From: Fibrobacterales bacterium Fibro_02
GTDB taxonomy: Bacteria; Fibrobacterota; Fibrobacteria; Fibrobacterales; Fibrobacteraceae
Assembly (NCBI GenBank): GCA_001603905.1
Contig: LVAE01000062.1
Span: forward strand, 1 to 64,000
Direction: 5' to 3'
DNA: 64,000 bases
A program made the translations under genes and the position numbers. Positions 42,845 through 50,749 of this stretch are shown one piece after another; position 1 is the stretch's first letter, and each line of letters opens with the position of its first letter. The notes under the pieces are model-generated. The model searched no databases. It was given only the letters and a program-made list of their open reading frames with translations, and was not told where the DNA came from.

Positions 42845-43750
42845 TCAAAAGTCAAAGCGTTTTGCGTTTTTTAATTCTCGAACTTTCATTTTCTGCTGAT
42901 CCGCAGCCTTTCTCAATTCCTGAAGCTGCCGTTTCTCTTCTTCAATCTCTTCTTCGGTAACAGACCCCTGATTCTCCTTTGTTCGAATAAGCCACTTCAC
43001 TTTTTCCTTTCGCACATTCAATTCCGAACGCAACACCTCGTACCGTTTCAATGCACTTTTCAATTCCCGACGACGTTGTTTTTCTTCTGGAGTTTTTTCC
43101 TTCAAACCAAACAAGTAATTCAACGTAAAATAAAAACGATTGTTGGATTTCCCTATTTCCCGCCCATAACGGTATTCTAGCGAAGCACCCCAGAAGGAAA
43201 CATAAGCACCGACACCATATTCCCCAAAAGCATCCGCAGACCAAAAACTAAGACCACCCAAATTTTCATCGACCTTATAGACATTACGCGAAATATGTTC
43301 ACTGGCACCTATTCTAAACTTTTCAGTTATCGGCAGTTCCTCTATTAGCATTACACCCCCATAAAACGAGCCTCCGCGTCCATAGCGTTCTTCCACTGCT
43401 CCCATCCCAGTCCAAGCCCATCCTTGCAATCCGACATACTGACTAAGAAAACCTGCATGCAAATTGGGAGTAAAATTTTCAAGAGATAAACCGAACACAC
43501 CATAATGGATGCGATAAAAAAATGCAAGATCTAAATCCCTTGCTTCTTCAACACAAAAATAATCATTATGATCATAATTATTGCATTTTCCATCATAAAG
43601 ATTACCTGTTCGCAGCGTTCCTCCAGAACCAAAGCCAAAACTTTTATTTTTCATATTCATGAACTGTGCGGCAGAAGGCGGATGACTTGAGCACCCCGCA
43701 AGCAGCAGGGCGCACGCCATTAACACAATCCATAAAATTCCACGAGCCAT
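42845..43750 (-). CDS. Lipoprotein with barrel-like domain (paralogue B)
   Basis: 301 residues; same opening MARGILWIVL and lipobox (LLLAGC) as the gene at 40669-41586, and the same core order: FGLSLENFTPNLHAGFLSQYVGLQGW, YGGVMLIEELPITEKFRIGASEHISRNV, VSFWGASLEYRYGREIG. The C-terminal 90 residues are a highly charged coiled coil (EKQRRRELKSALKRYEVLR, EEEIEEEKRQLQELRKAADQ). With paralogue A it arises from duplication of gene and upstream region, with dinD between. Function unknown. Confidence 0.8.
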   Translation of the reverse strand: MARGILWIVLMACALLLAGCSSHPPSAAQFMNMKNKSFGFGSGGTLRTGNLYDGKCNNYDHNDYFCVEEARDLDLAFFYRIHYGVFGLSLENFTPNLHAGFLSQYVGLQGWAWTGMGAVEERYGRGGSFYGGVMLIEELPITEKFRIGASEHISRNVYKVDENLGGLSFWSADAFGEYGVGAYVSFWGASLEYRYGREIGKSNNRFYFTLNYLFGLKEKTPEEKQRRRELKSALKRYEVLRSELNVRKEKVKWLIRTKENQGSVTEEEIEEEKRQLQELRKAADQQKMKVRELKNAKRFDF

Positions 43751-43876
43751 TATCTACAAAATAGAATATCTAGGCAAAAACCGAATTCATTCCATCTGCC
43801 AATTCGCAAACTTTATCAAATAAAATAGACCACTTTGCTTCTAGGAAGGAGATTCCGGGTCAAGTCCGGAATGACA
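43751..43876. repeat. Duplicated upstream region, copy 2
   Basis: About 126 bp nearly identical to 41587-41712, including the palindrome ATTCCGGG-TCAAG-TCCGGAAT (43852-43872). A third, degraded version is recognisable at about 44840-44930 upstream of the next lipoprotein gene. Confidence 0.8.
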
Positions 43877-43908
43877 AGCGTAGCAGCGGACACGACAGGG
43901 TAAGAAAA

Positions 43909-43940
43909 CAGATCATTTTTCCGGCTACCGGAAAATGATC
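43909..43940 (-). terminator. Terminator of the 43943 lipoprotein gene
   Basis: GATCATTTTTCCGG (43911-43924), CTA, CCGGAAAATGATC (43928-43940), immediately after the stop; on the reverse strand TGTTTTCTT follows. Confidence 0.65.
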
Positions 43941-43942
43941 AT

Positions 43943-44809
43943 CTAATACATGTAAGACAAAGAGAAATGGGTTTGCCAGATGTTATTGGCCGAGGCGGGA
44001 GAACGAGTGTAGTAATAGGTTTCCCCTACAGACAACAGAACATGATCAAACAGAGATATGGTCGCCCCGGCGTATTGCGAGAGAAAATACGGGAAATCTA
44101 TGGTTATGTCGTAATCCCCAGGAACCTCGATATTATCCAATTGGAGCGAACTCCTGAATAACCAAGGCTGATAATAGCCCGTAGAAAAATTCAACGAAAA
44201 ATGTTCCGTCACAAAGAGACTTGAATAGGCGTACAATCCGAAATTGGCGTTGCTGTAAGAATGCGTTTCTTCAAATTTTCCCTTGACGACGGTATTGAAA
44301 AGAACATCATCATCCAAGCTGCCATTTTCTACGTACAAGTACTTTCCAGAATAAGTAGCTTTATCCTTGGAATAACCCAGACGAGCACCCAATCCAAATT
44401 CACCAAAGAGTGAATTCAGCCCCGCAAAAAGAGTCACGGAAGGATAAGGGTCCATCTCTACTCGTCCTCCTCCCAGAAAAATCCATCTCTTTACAAAAAC
44501 ATCCATAGAGCCGCTAAAGGGACTGTCCTTCAGTCGATATTCAATGTTCGCATCTTCGTCCGGAAGCGATTCACCACGAGGTCGCCTATACCCTTCATTT
44601 GTTAGACCGTCTAGAGGAACAATTTCTTTGTCCCCAACGGTATACGCAATATTTCCCCTAAAGTAGACGGTATTCGGCATTACCCAGACGCCAGTTCCCC
44701 AAAACGGTTCGGGAACATCCACATCAAATGTGCCCTTCGTTATATTCGCCTTGTGAACGGAACAGCCATACAACAGGAACACCAATATAATGAGGAATAC
44801 GACTTTCAT
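43943..44809 (-). CDS. Lipoprotein with outer-membrane-barrel-like strands
   Basis: 288 residues: signal peptide with lipobox VFLLYGC, then beta-strand-rich sequence (GVWVMPNTVYFRGNIAYTVG, YPSVTLFAGLNSLFGEFGLGARLGYSKD, FGLYAYSSLFVTEHFSLNFSTGYYQPW) ending in HFSLSYMY with a terminal aromatic, as in barrels. Weakly similar in layout to the two MARGILWIVL lipoproteins, with a degraded copy of their upstream repeat, so it is probably a more distant member of the same expanded family. Confidence 0.75.
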   Translation of the reverse strand: MKVVFLIILVFLLYGCSVHKANITKGTFDVDVPEPFWGTGVWVMPNTVYFRGNIAYTVGDKEIVPLDGLTNEGYRRPRGESLPDEDANIEYRLKDSPFSGSMDVFVKRWIFLGGGRVEMDPYPSVTLFAGLNSLFGEFGLGARLGYSKDKATYSGKYLYVENGSLDDDVLFNTVVKGKFEETHSYSNANFGLYAYSSLFVTEHFSLNFSTGYYQPWLFRSSLQLDNIEVPGDYDITIDFPYFLSQYAGATISLFDHVLLSVGETYYYTRSPASANNIWQTHFSLSYMY

Positions 44810-44966
44810 ACATTACAATGATACCTTTTTCCAAAGGAAATCGAGCGCATTCCATCTGCTTGTTTATGGGTTTCGTCAAAAAAAACAGACAAATTTACTT
44901 CTGAAAAGGAGATGCCCGCGGACATGACTAGTAAAGTGTAGAGAATAGCACTGCGCAAACCATCGT

Positions 44967-45305
44967 TTATTTCTTCTTCGCTTTCGCAGCGGGTAGTTCC
45001 GGCAACATGGCTTCGAGCAAGCGAACCAGCAAAGCGCTATCTTCAATCTGTTCTGTAGTGACACGCAACATCGGCTTTGCGCCTTCGTAGGGCAACTGCT
45101 TTTTTGCGCCGGGGAGCATCGCCACCGCAGCAGGTACGGACTTCACCAGCAGACGGTCATCGTAAATCCCGCCGAAGATTTTCCCGTCGGCATAGAGGAT
45201 GTATTCGCCCATCATCTTGCGGGTCGTCACGCGGAAACCACCTTCAAGCAGTTTTCCATTGAACTGTTCCAAAACATGATCACGGAATTTTTCAGAACTC
45301 GGCAT
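44967..45305 (-). CDS. TfoX N-terminal-domain protein
   Basis: 112 residues covering a single TfoX_N domain: FRVTTRKMMGEYILYADGKIFGGIYDDRLLVK, with ending LLVRLLEAMLPELPAAKAKKK. The domain occurs alone in many bacteria, separate from the competence activator TfoX, and its function in this form is unclear. TATATT ends 7 bases before the ATG with no Shine-Dalgarno, suggesting a leaderless message. Monocistronic. Confidence 0.85.
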   Translation of the reverse strand: MPSSEKFRDHVLEQFNGKLLEGGFRVTTRKMMGEYILYADGKIFGGIYDDRLLVKSVPAAVAMLPGAKKQLPYEGAKPMLRVTTEQIEDSALLVRLLEAMLPELPAAKAKKK

Positions 45306-45354
45306 AGTTTTAAATATAAATAAAGCACGGTCAAAAAACTTTTGCCGCGCACCC

Positions 45355-45530
45355 TTACATACTAAAAGCTCTAATTTTGCACTCCAGTATGTAAAAAAAT
45401 CCGCAAAACACCCTTTTTGAGAGCATTTTCCCTATTTCAGACAACTTTTCTTCCCTAAAAGCCCCAAAAAGTGACTTTTTTCGGGAAAAATTACATACTA
45501 ATCAACACAAAACAAACATTCAGTATGTAA
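45355..45530. repeat. Two 40-nt inverted-repeat units (TTACATACT-N22-AGTATGTAA)
   Basis: Units at 45355-45394 and 45491-45530, each with perfect 9-bp arms 22 nt apart. Overall size equals the extended units of the 37037-37369 array (40 nt including the outer GT/AC), but the arm sequence differs. The centres are again G-poor and A/C-rich on the forward strand. Confidence 0.75.
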
Positions 45531-45597
45531 GCCTCTCGCGCAAGCATCAAAAACATCGTCGATAGCAGGCCGTACTATTAATTTGTATATTAACCCT

Positions 45598-45930
45598 ATG
45601 CTCAACTACGTATTCCTTATCCTCGCCATTGTCGCAGAGGCCGCCGGCACCACGCTCCTCAAGATGTCGGAGCAGTTTACCAAGCTCGTCCCGTCCATCG
45701 CCTTGCTCGTCTGCTACGTGGCGTCGCTCTACCTGTTGAGCCTCTGCCTGCGAACCATCCCCATCGGCATCGCGTACGCCACCTGGTCGGCGCTCGGCAT
45801 CGCCCTAATTACAATAAGCGGCATCTTCTTTTTCAAGCAGATGCCGGATTTGGGCGCCATTATCGGGCTCGTCCTGATTATTTCAGGCGTTGCCGTGCTG
45901 AATCTTTTCTCGAAAATGGATATCCACTAG
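45598..45930 (+). CDS. Small multidrug resistance (SMR) family transporter
   Basis: 110 residues, four hydrophobic helices. The SMR signature is clear: YVFLILAIVAEAAGTTLLKMSE with the essential Glu (EAAGT), then FTKLVPSIALLVCYVASLYLLSLCLRTIPIGIAYATWSALG. Members export quaternary cations, guanidinium or polyamines by proton antiport; which one is not decidable. The ATG at 45598 is chosen: TATATT ends 6 bases before it, without a Shine-Dalgarno, so it looks leaderless. Convergent with the GNAT gene, 2 bp apart. Confidence 0.92.
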   Translation: MLNYVFLILAIVAEAAGTTLLKMSEQFTKLVPSIALLVCYVASLYLLSLCLRTIPIGIAYATWSALGIALITISGIFFFKQMPDLGAIIGLVLIISGVAVLNLFSKMDIH

Positions 45931-45932
45931 GT

Positions 45933-46373
45933 TCACAGAACCTTTTCCATATACACGCACTGAAACGTATCATGATGGGCTTTACCGTTTTCATTGAAGC
46001 GGTAGCCCATTTTTTCATAGAAGCCCGCGACATTCACGCGGCTAGAGATTTCGACTTTCTTGAAGCCCGCTTCGCGCATCCACTTTTCCGCTTCGGCAAC
46101 GACAGCCTGGCCTAGATGCTTTCCGCGGTATTCCGGTAGCACTACGACGCGCCCGATTTCGGCAACACCTTCGGCGGCATCGCCCACCTCGAACCAACGG
46201 CACGTGGCAACCGGGTAAATATCATCCAGAGCAAGAATGTAATGGCATTTTTCACCGTCATGCGAATCGATTTCGGCATCGAGCGGAATCTGGTATTTAC
46301 GCATCATTGCGGCGATGCGCACGTAATAGGCTCCCGCCCGTTCACATTCCTTTGTAACGCGGATGATATCCAT
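45933..46373 (-). CDS. GNAT-family N-acetyltransferase
   Basis: 146 residues. The acetyl-CoA-binding motif A is IGRVVVLPEYRGKHLGQAVVAEAEKWM (R/Q-x-x-G-x-G/A variant), followed by motif B GFYEKMGYRFNENGKAHHDTFQCVYMEK. Similar to ElaA/YjcF-type small acetyltransferases. Substrate unknown. Its ATG lies 4 bp after the stop of the upstream lipoprotein gene, so the two may be co-transcribed. Confidence 0.9.
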   Translation of the reverse strand: MDIIRVTKECERAGAYYVRIAAMMRKYQIPLDAEIDSHDGEKCHYILALDDIYPVATCRWFEVGDAAEGVAEIGRVVVLPEYRGKHLGQAVVAEAEKWMREAGFKKVEISSRVNVAGFYEKMGYRFNENGKAHHDTFQCVYMEKVL

Positions 46374-46377
46374 GCGT

Positions 46378-47232
46378 TTAATCGGACATCAATTCTTCAA
46401 AAGTGATCTGACCGGCAAGATAGGCCTTGCATTCACCAATCATATCTTCATAAATGGCGGCACGTTCAGCCGGTGTCACGTTTTCCCTGCGGGTCTGTTC
46501 CACAAGCGTAAGCTTGCTTCCGTTGCATTTTGTCACAGAACTGACAACGGTTCCATAAAGTTCGTCATCTTCGTCTTCTTCATCTTCACTGTCTTCTTCG
46601 GCGGCAAGCATGCCCCTGCATGCAGACGCAGAACCGACATCCATCGCAATGTTTTGATTCATGATGAAATTATTTCCGTCAAAGGTAAGGTCACCATCTA
46701 TCGTTGTTGTCAGTCCGTTAAAGACGCCCGTACCGACAATTTTCCAGTAGCTGCCATTCAGTTCACCTTCGCAGATGACGTCAAGCGAATTGTTGTTCGG
46801 ATCTAGATTCGACAACATGGTGATAACGGCCAGCAGGTCTTCCCTGGTAATTCCAAGTCGATCAAGTTCCGGCTTCAAATATTCGTCAGGAATCAGCGCA
46901 TACACCTTGTCGAGCCCTTCAGTGGGAATCCAATCCTCGAACATGCAGGTAAACGTGATTTCCTGCCCCAAGGCGAAAGTTTTCTTAACTGCGCCCGTCT
47001 GACAGGTTTCTTCGATTACAAAGTTGGGATCCGCTTCGCTCAGTTTATCTTCAAGAACCCTGAGCATCATCTTCTGTTCCGGAGTAATTACCGCCTCTGC
47101 GCTAGCACTAGAGCCGGGGTTTACTCCGCCCGCACTTGACACGGGGGCGTCGGAATTGGAAGAGGTTGAACTGTCGCAGGCAACCATGGCAAAGGACATG
47201 GCTATGGCGATGGCAAGAATTTTTGTTCTCAT
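46378..47232 (-). CDS. Lipoprotein, 284 residues
   Basis: Signal peptide with lipobox FAMVAC, Ser/Gly-rich linker, then a globular part with helical ITPEQKMMLRVLEDKLSEA, beta segments (FALGQEITFTCMFEDW, IDGDLTFDGNNFIMNQN) and an acidic insert (EEDSEDEEDEDDE) before a helical end (AERAAIYEDMIGECKAYL). Four or more cysteines may pair. AAAGGAG precedes the ATG. No family recognised. Upstream of the GNAT gene in the same direction. Confidence 0.8.
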   Translation of the reverse strand: MRTKILAIAIAMSFAMVACDSSTSSNSDAPVSSAGGVNPGSSASAEAVITPEQKMMLRVLEDKLSEADPNFVIEETCQTGAVKKTFALGQEITFTCMFEDWIPTEGLDKVYALIPDEYLKPELDRLGITREDLLAVITMLSNLDPNNNSLDVICEGELNGSYWKIVGTGVFNGLTTTIDGDLTFDGNNFIMNQNIAMDVGSASACRGMLAAEEDSEDEEDEDDELYGTVVSSVTKCNGSKLTLVEQTRRENVTPAERAAIYEDMIGECKAYLAGQITFEELMSD

Positions 47233-47301
47233 AATAGGTCTCCTTTTTTATTAACAACATAATAAAAAAGGAATAACCCGTCAACTCCCTCTTTTCCGAC
47301 C

Positions 47302-48201
47302 CTATTCGTCTTCGGAAATACCCATCAGGTTCATGGCCGCTTTCCAGGTTTCCTTATTTTCGAAACCGTCGCGTTTTCCACCGCCGTAGCGGGCGTGCGC
47401 GAATTCCTCGACGAGAGCTTCCCAGCCTTCCAGCTTGCCATCCTTCACTAACGCATCCAAATTGACCGCGGAGGCGGCGGAAGCTTCCCCTGCAGCAGGC
47501 CCTTCGGCAAGCTCAGGGACCTTGGCAGCGACATATTCCTTGCAGATGCTTTCGAGCTCCAGGAGCCATTCGCGGCTGTCCGCCGTATTCACACGCTGCT
47601 TGAGCACCAACATTTTCGCACGAAGGGCACTTTCGGCGGCATTCTTGGCTGCAACGGCCTCACGGGCGGCATTGCGGCGTTTCACGCGCCACAGCCCCGC
47701 CAAAAGCACACAAATCGCCACGATGAAACCCACCGCAAACGGAAGCGGATTGAACGGTTCGTTCACATGCACATCCACACTCTCGCTACGCAAATCGAGC
47801 GGCTGGCCCATGGGAGTCGGGATTTCGAAGCGCATCGCAGGCACATGCAGGTCGCCCGTATCGCCCGCAACGATCTTGTAGGTAAACGTAATCGAGGCGA
47901 TTTCCTTGCCGTCCTTGACGGAACGAGCCGATTCCTGCGACATTCCCACCTGGGTAAGGCCTTTTGCGTTTGCATAACCCGTCGGCACCACCAGAAGGGC
48001 GCTCCCCTGCACACTCCAGGAGACCGTCACCGGGAATTCAAACGTATCGCCCACGGTAACTGCGGGCATTCCGCCCTGCGGACCCGCCACAATCGAGATT
48101 CCGAGCTGCTCCGCAGAAGGCATCTGGATTTCAGGTGTTGCCACGGCGCTATCAACCGCCACGGAATCAGCACCATTCACATTCAAAGAATCATTTTCCA
48201 T
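47302..48201 (-). CDS. BatD-like membrane protein
   Basis: 299 residues. The N-terminal half is beta-sandwich-like and periplasmic in pattern (VTVGDTFEFPVTVSWSVQG, ASITFTYKIVAGDTGDLHVP), similar to BatD/oxygen-tolerance proteins. A transmembrane helix (FAVGFIVAICVLLAGLW) follows, then a cytosolic helical part (LKQRVNTADSREWLLELESI, WEALVEEFAHARYGG). Bat proteins work with MoxR ATPases; one is at 39364 on the same strand. The ATG at 48201 is chosen; TATATT lies 8 bases upstream and the open extension to 48402 is made of repeats. A dispersed 19-bp repeat (47500-47518) is embedded in frame, encoding VPELAEGP. Confidence 0.75.
   Translation of the reverse strand: MENDSLNVNGADSVAVDSAVATPEIQMPSAEQLGISIVAGPQGGMPAVTVGDTFEFPVTVSWSVQGSALLVVPTGYANAKGLTQVGMSQESARSVKDGKEIASITFTYKIVAGDTGDLHVPAMRFEIPTPMGQPLDLRSESVDVHVNEPFNPLPFAVGFIVAICVLLAGLWRVKRRNAAREAVAAKNAAESALRAKMLVLKQRVNTADSREWLLELESICKEYVAAKVPELAEGPAAGEASAASAVNLDALVKDGKLEGWEALVEEFAHARYGGGKRDGFENKETWKAAMNLMGISEDE
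47500..47518. repeat. Dispersed 19-bp repeat inside a coding sequence
   Basis: CCCTTCGGCAAGCTCAGGG, one change from 6553-6571. It lies in the cytosolic part of the BatD-like protein, next to a Gly/Ala-rich low-complexity stretch. Confidence 0.7.
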
Positions 48202-48232
48202 ACGCCGACAATATACAAAAGCCGAGAGTTGT

Positions 48233-48375
48233 GAGCAAGCTCGCTTGCTCATAACCGAGGCGCCAATTATGAATCTGCGCAGCAGATTCCATATACAAAA
48301 AGCCGAGTGTCGTGATGGGGTGCTTGCACACCAGCATGACCGAGGCGCACGTATATGAATTTGCGCAGCAAATTC
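48233..48375. repeat. Palindromic repeat modules with compensatory changes
   Basis: GAATCTGC-GCA-GCAGATTC (48271-48289) and GAATTTGC-GCA-GCAAATTC (48357-48375) differ by a C-G to T-A pair that keeps the stem intact. Another palindrome, GAGCAAGC-TC-GCTTGCTC, is at 48233-48250. Copies share flanks ACCGAGGCGC and CCATATAC. Confidence 0.75.
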
Positions 48376-48410
48376 CATATACCAAAAGCCGAGCGAATAC
48401 ATTCATCACT

Positions 48411-48900
48411 GGATCCCCTCCGTCGCTTCGCTCTGTCGAGGATGACAAGAGGGGGACACTCATGTGCTTTTATGATATCGAGGATGACATAAGGGGGAGC
48501 ACGCTTGTGCTCGAGGATGACGGAAGGGAGAGGGCTGGCTGGCTCATAACCGAGGCGCAACCATGGCGAGGACGACGAGTGACTTCTTCTTTGGATCCCC
48601 TCCGTCGCTTCGCTCCGTCGAGGATGACAAGAGGGGGACACTCATGTGCTTTTATGATGTCGAGGATGACAAGAGGGGGACACTCATGTGCTTTTATGAT
48701 ATCGAGGATGACATAAGGGGGGGCAGGCTTGTGCTAGAGGATGACGGAAGGGAGAGGGCTGGCTCGTGACCGAGGCGCAACTATGGCGAGGACGACGAGT
48801 GACTTCTGCTCTGGATCCCCTCCGTCGCTTCGCTCTGTCGAGGATGACGTAAGGGCGGGGCACGCTTGTGCTCGAGGATGACGTAAGAAAAAAGGTCGAG
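48411..48900. repeat. Three direct-repeat units with GAGGATGAC blocks
   Basis: Unit starts at 48411, 48593 and 48813 (182 and 220 bp apart). Unit two has one extra copy of a ~42-bp block (TCGAGGATGACAAGAGGGGG...). Such TTCGCT...GAGGATGAC modules are common intergenic repeats. Confidence 0.75.
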
Positions 48901-48913
48901 GATGACTTTAGAC

Positions 48914-48940
48914 AAAAAATGCCGGGGGGAGCCCGGCATT
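48914..48940 (-). terminator. Terminator of the GH5 gene
   Basis: AATGCCGGG (48918-48926) and CCCGGCATT (48932-48940) with a 5-nt loop; on the reverse strand the stem runs into TTTTTT. 24 bp after the stop. Confidence 0.8.
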
Positions 48941-48963
48941 CAATCTTTTTGCGTTATGGAGCT

Positions 48964-50730
48964 TTATTCCGTCACCTTGAACTGCAGGGATTTCTGTCCC
49001 TTCGCGCCGCTCAAAACGGCCATATACACGCCCTTCTTGACCGAGCGATCCAGTTCTACGTTGGCCTTGCCCTGCACGTCGACCGAGTAAACCTTGCGGC
49101 CCTTCACGGTGAACAGGGAGAGACGTTCGTAGCCAGCCGGAATCATGAAGGTGCTGTTCCTGGAATCAAAGCGGAACTGGTCAGACATAGCGGTCTTTGC
49201 AGAACCGATCGAGACAATCTGTTCGCCCGCCTTGATGCCCAGATCCACACTGTCCGCAGAGTCAGCTACAACAACGGAGAACACGTCCAGCGCGACATCG
49301 CCCTTCCAGGAGACGCGGATATTGGAAGTTCCTTCAGTCGGCAGAGCAATCTTGTTATAGAAGCCCTTGATGGTCGTGAGGCCACCCGTAGACGTGTATT
49401 TCACGGAATCCACGGTTGCTCCTTCATCGACACTGTAGCGGAGGTAGCCATCGCTGTTGGCACCAACCTTGGCATAGAACACATAGTAACCGGCAGCCGG
49501 AATATCCATCAACGTATATTCCGCCCAAGCTTCAGATCCGCTATTCTGTGAAGTCAGGTACATTTCATTCTGCACGCCCTTGGCATCCGTTTCGACAGTC
49601 TTTGCGTTGGAGGAATCCATGTAGTTTTCACCCTGGATTGCATAGCCGAAGTTTCCCACACCGTTTCGAACAAACTCATACTCTCCGCCACCTTCAAGGA
49701 TAGAGCAATCGGTATTCGCCGGGCTCAGCCCCACACTCGAAAGGCCCTTACCGGCATTCAGGTTCTTCATCAGGTTCTTGACATACTTGCCCGAAGCGGT
49801 CAAATTACCGTCGTTCCAGCCACCATTAGGACTTGCGCCACCCGTCAACGCGGCAGAAGTTTCACCCTTGTCGCTAATGGACCAGTTGGCCCAGCTCACG
49901 CCAATGGTCTCAATCCAAGAAATCCAAGTGTCATTCATGGACTTCGTGAAATTGCCGTCGCCGCTAGATTCGGAGACACCCCATTCGGTAATGATGACTG
50001 GGAAATCGTTGCACTTCGCACGGAGTACGTTGTAACGCAGAGAACCATGTCCACTGGTAGATGCATAGAAATGCAGCGTGTAGGCGATGTTCTTCTGGCC
50101 GGTAATGGGATTGGCACGTGCCGCTTCGGTACCCTGGGAGTAGTTCGGGGTACCCACGATAATGATACCGTTCGGGTCGTTCGCACGGATCTTCGGAATC
50201 ACCGATTCGGCATACTGCTTAATCGTGTTCCAGCTCGTGAGGGAGCCGCCGGCATAGGTGTCACTCGCACTGCTGCAGTTTTCATAAAGCGGTTCGTTGT
50301 AGAGTTCATAGAGAACGTGTACATAGTTCTTCTGCTTTACATAACTTGAGATATTGCCAAAGAACGACTGCGCTCCGGATGCATTCTTGTGGGCGCAATG
50401 GGAATGGTAGTCCACGATAATATAGATACCTGCCGAGGCAGCATAGTCAATCATCGCCTTTGCACGGGATTCGTTCAAGTCGTGGATCGGCGTACGAACC
50501 ACGTTTCCGCCCCAATCATTGGCGATGGTCTTTACGGCACCTTCGGTAAAGAACTTTTCGAAGCCCCAGTCGTCCCAGAAGAAGCTCATGCCGCGCAAAA
50601 CATACGGCTGACCATTCTTGTCGACGACGTCAAAACCTTTAAGAGATAACTGCCCATGCTCCGAAATTGGAGTCGCCAAAGCACAGGCAGAAAACACCAG
50701 CAATCCCGTTAAAAGTTTTTTAAGCATCAT
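48964..50730 (-). CDS. GH5 endoglucanase with C-terminal carbohydrate-binding and sorting-type domains
   Basis: 588 residues. Signal peptide (LLTGLLVFSACALA), then a GH5 catalytic domain to about 320: acid/base Glu146 in LYELYNEPLY, nucleophile Glu249 in FPVIITEWGVS, and VDYHSHCAH, ANWSISDKGETSAAL. Closest in pattern to GH5 subfamily 2 cellulases. Residues 355-500 are a beta-sandwich like CBM6-type modules (GENYMDSSNAKTVETDA, AAGYYVFYAKVGANSDGYLRYS). The last 80 residues (STFMIPAGYERLSLFTVKGR, KVYSVDVQGKANVEL, KKGVYMAVLSG) resemble a type IX secretion C-terminal domain. Secreted endo-beta-1,4-glucanase, next to GH8 in the same direction. Confidence 0.93.
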   Translation of the reverse strand: MMLKKLLTGLLVFSACALATPISEHGQLSLKGFDVVDKNGQPYVLRGMSFFWDDWGFEKFFTEGAVKTIANDWGGNVVRTPIHDLNESRAKAMIDYAASAGIYIIVDYHSHCAHKNASGAQSFFGNISSYVKQKNYVHVLYELYNEPLYENCSSASDTYAGGSLTSWNTIKQYAESVIPKIRANDPNGIIIVGTPNYSQGTEAARANPITGQKNIAYTLHFYASTSGHGSLRYNVLRAKCNDFPVIITEWGVSESSGDGNFTKSMNDTWISWIETIGVSWANWSISDKGETSAALTGGASPNGGWNDGNLTASGKYVKNLMKNLNAGKGLSSVGLSPANTDCSILEGGGEYEFVRNGVGNFGYAIQGENYMDSSNAKTVETDAKGVQNEMYLTSQNSGSEAWAEYTLMDIPAAGYYVFYAKVGANSDGYLRYSVDEGATVDSVKYTSTGGLTTIKGFYNKIALPTEGTSNIRVSWKGDVALDVFSVVVADSADSVDLGIKAGEQIVSIGSAKTAMSDQFRFDSRNSTFMIPAGYERLSLFTVKGRKVYSVDVQGKANVELDRSVKKGVYMAVLSGAKGQKSLQFKVTE

Positions 50731-50749
50731 TTCACTACCTTTTTAATAA

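Larger units (their letters stand above)
48202..48963. other. Repeat-rich intergenic region, 760 bp
   Basis: No convincing gene. It is built from two families: palindromic modules with GCCGAG/ACCGAGGCGC borders (48221-48410), and three units starting GGATCCCCTCCGTCGCTTCGC (48411, 48593, 48813) that contain repeated GAGGATGAC blocks. Open frames here are by-products of the repeats. Confidence 0.7.

Noticed and set aside
48301..48960. Several overlapping open frames on both strands
   Set aside because: They consist of repeated EDDKRGTLMCFYD-type translations of the DNA repeats and have no start signals.
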